From positions 1-6,226 of the forward strand of contig CALAMX010000015.1 of assembly GCA_937925755.1 (NCBI GenBank): DNA of 6,226 nt, in the 5' to 3' direction. The stretch's first letter is position 1; each line of letters begins with the position of its first letter. This stretch comes from an uncultured Burkholderiales bacterium (GTDB lineage: Bacteria > Pseudomonadota > Gammaproteobacteria > Burkholderiales > Thiobacillaceae). The notes beneath the pieces are model-generated. The model searched no databases and had not been told where the DNA came from. It saw only the letters and a program-made list of their open reading frames with translations. Of this stretch, positions 5,264 through 6,226 are shown one piece after another. Position numbers and translations under genes: made by a program.

Positions 5264-6226
5264 TTAAGGCCCGGAACTCTGACCCCCGTATTTTCGCTCG
5301 ACATAATCCTGGACGATGGCCTGGAATTCCTCGGCGATGCGCTCCCCCTTGAGGGTGACGGTCTTTTCACCGTCCACGTAGACGGGCGCGACCGGCGTCT
5401 CTCCAGTGCCGGGCAGGCTGATGCCGACGTTGGCGTGCCGGCTCTCGCCGGGGCCGTTGACCACACAGCCCATCACCGCCACGGTCATCGTCTCCACCCC
5501 TGGATAGCGGCCGCGCCATACCGGCATCTGCTCACGCAGCCAGGTCTGGATACGGTGCGCCAGCTCTTGGAAATAGGTGCTGGTGGTGCGGCCACAGCCG
5601 GGACAGGCGGTCACCAGCGGGGTGAAGGCGCGGATACCCATCACCTGCAGGATCTCCTGCGCCACCTGCACCTCGAGCGTGCGCGGTTCGTCTGGGCGCG
5701 GTGTGAGCGACACGCGGATGGTGTCGCCGATGCCCTCCTGCAGCAACACGGCCAGGGCCGCCGTGGAGGCGACGATCCCCTTGCTGCCCATGCCCGCCTC
5801 GGTGAGCCCCAGGTGTAAGGCATAGTCACAGCGTGCTGCGAGCTGTCGATAGACCCAGATGAGGTCCTGCACGCCGGAGAGCTTGCACGACAGGATGATG
5901 CGCTCGCCCGGCAGGCCCAGCGCCTCGGCACGGGCGGCGGACTCCAGGGCGGAGGCCACCACGGCATGGCGCATGACCACGTCGGCCTCGAGCGGATGCG
6001 CGGCGCGGGCGTTCTCATCCATCATGCGCGCCAGCAGCTCCGGGTCGAGGCTGCCCCAGTTCACACCGATGCGCACGGGCTTGTCATGGCGGCAGGCGAA
6101 CTCGATCAATCGTGCGAATTGTTCGTCGCGCTTGGCCCCGCGTCCGACGTTACCCGGGTTGATGCGCAGCTTGGCGAGTGCCATGCCGCACTCCGGTACC
6201 GCGGCGAGCAGCTTGTGGCCATTGAA
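5264..6226 (-). CDS. ispG: 4-hydroxy-3-methylbut-2-enyl diphosphate synthase IspG (GcpE), N-terminus outside the window
   Basis: IspG is a cytoplasmic [4Fe-4S] enzyme of the MEP isoprenoid pathway. It reductively converts methylerythritol cyclodiphosphate to HMBPP. The window holds 320 codons plus the TAA stop. The frame stays open to position 6226, where it reads FNGHKLLAAVPECGMALAKL, so the apparent ATG at 6184 is internal and roughly the first 90-100 residues are missing. The cluster ligands are intact: the CPGCGRTTST motif supplies two cysteines (codons near 5604 and 5595), and GCVVNGPGES supplies the third (near 5466) together with the fourth-ligand glutamate. LRINPGNVG and the barrel segment RIGVNWGSLD are also family hallmarks. 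The CPGCGRTTST form resembles beta- and alphaproteobacterial enzymes rather than the E. coli CPTCSR form. In many proteobacteria hisS follows directly. Here hisCBHA intervenes. Confidence 0.97.
   Translation of the reverse strand, partial: FNGHKLLAAVPECGMALAKLRINPGNVGRGAKRDEQFARLIEFACRHDKPVRIGVNWGSLDPELLARMMDENARAAHPLEADVVMRHAVVASALESAARAEALGLPGERIILSCKLSGVQDLIWVYRQLAARCDYALHLGLTEAGMGSKGIVASTAALAVLLQEGIGDTIRVSLTPRPDEPRTLEVQVAQEILQVMGIRAFTPLVTACPGCGRTTSTYFQELAHRIQTWLREQMPVWRGRYPGVETMTVAVMGCVVNGPGESRHANVGISLPGTGETPVAPVYVDGEKTVTLKGERIAEEFQAIVQDYVERKYGGQSSGP

Noticed and set aside
5167..5466. Upstream extension of hisC, including a TTG-initiated hydrophobic stretch resembling a signal peptide (LTVTHIFFLFFLAALL)
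   Set aside because: HisC is a cytoplasmic PLP enzyme of about 350-360 residues, and the family N-terminus begins at ATG 5166. The hydrophobic residues are only the translation of the pyrimidine tract.
5264..6184. ispG read as a complete 306-residue gene starting at ATG 6184
   Set aside because: The same frame stays open to the window edge and encodes FNGHKLLAAVPECG immediately upstream, which continues the IspG sequence. The ATG is internal and the gene is truncated by the window.
1..6226. Mobile element, phage, CRISPR, tRNA or toxin-antitoxin content
   Set aside because: Every stretch is accounted for by core genes. I saw no terminal inverted repeats, integrase-like sequence, regularly spaced repeats or tRNA-like cloverleaf.

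Overview
The window is about 6.2 kb of GC-rich chromosomal DNA from what looks like a proteobacterium, most likely a betaproteobacterium or a close relative. The evidence is the style of the proteins: IspG with a CPGCGRTTST iron-sulfur motif, a one-domain HisB, HisH with a PGQG oxyanion loop, and an N-terminally anchored YfgM followed by the BamB lipoprotein. This placement is a judgement from recognised family features, not from a database search. I saw no mobile element, phage gene, RNA gene or CRISPR array.

All eight genes lie on the minus strand, so transcription runs from high to low coordinates. In that order they are ispG (5' end outside the window), hisC, hisB, hisH, hisA, hisS, yfgM and the first 44 codons of bamB (3' end outside the window). 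Coding density is very high. The only sizeable gap is 97 nt between ispG and hisC. The next largest is 31 nt between hisH and hisA. The other junctions overlap or are separated by fewer than 10 nt. There is no gene-free stretch over 300 bases.

Functionally, ispG makes an isoprenoid precursor. hisC, hisB, hisH and hisA supply the middle of histidine biosynthesis: HisA isomerase, the HisH glutaminase half of imidazole glycerol phosphate synthase, HisB dehydratase and HisC aminotransferase. hisS charges tRNA-His with the product. yfgM and bamB belong to outer-membrane and periplasmic protein biogenesis. The synthase subunit HisF, the early enzymes HisG and HisI/HisE, histidinol phosphatase and HisD must be encoded elsewhere.

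The notable feature is the arrangement. ispG-hisS-yfgM-bamB is a familiar conserved proteobacterial string, and here a four-gene hisCBHA block sits between ispG and hisS. The block also ends at hisA, where hisF would usually follow. The ispG-hisC spacer carries an imperfect stem-loop and a perfectly duplicated 9-nt pyrimidine unit ahead of a hisC start with no visible Shine-Dalgarno sequence. A small inverted repeat abuts the hisA start codon. I found no evidence of an undescribed system. The window is core metabolism in an uncommon order.
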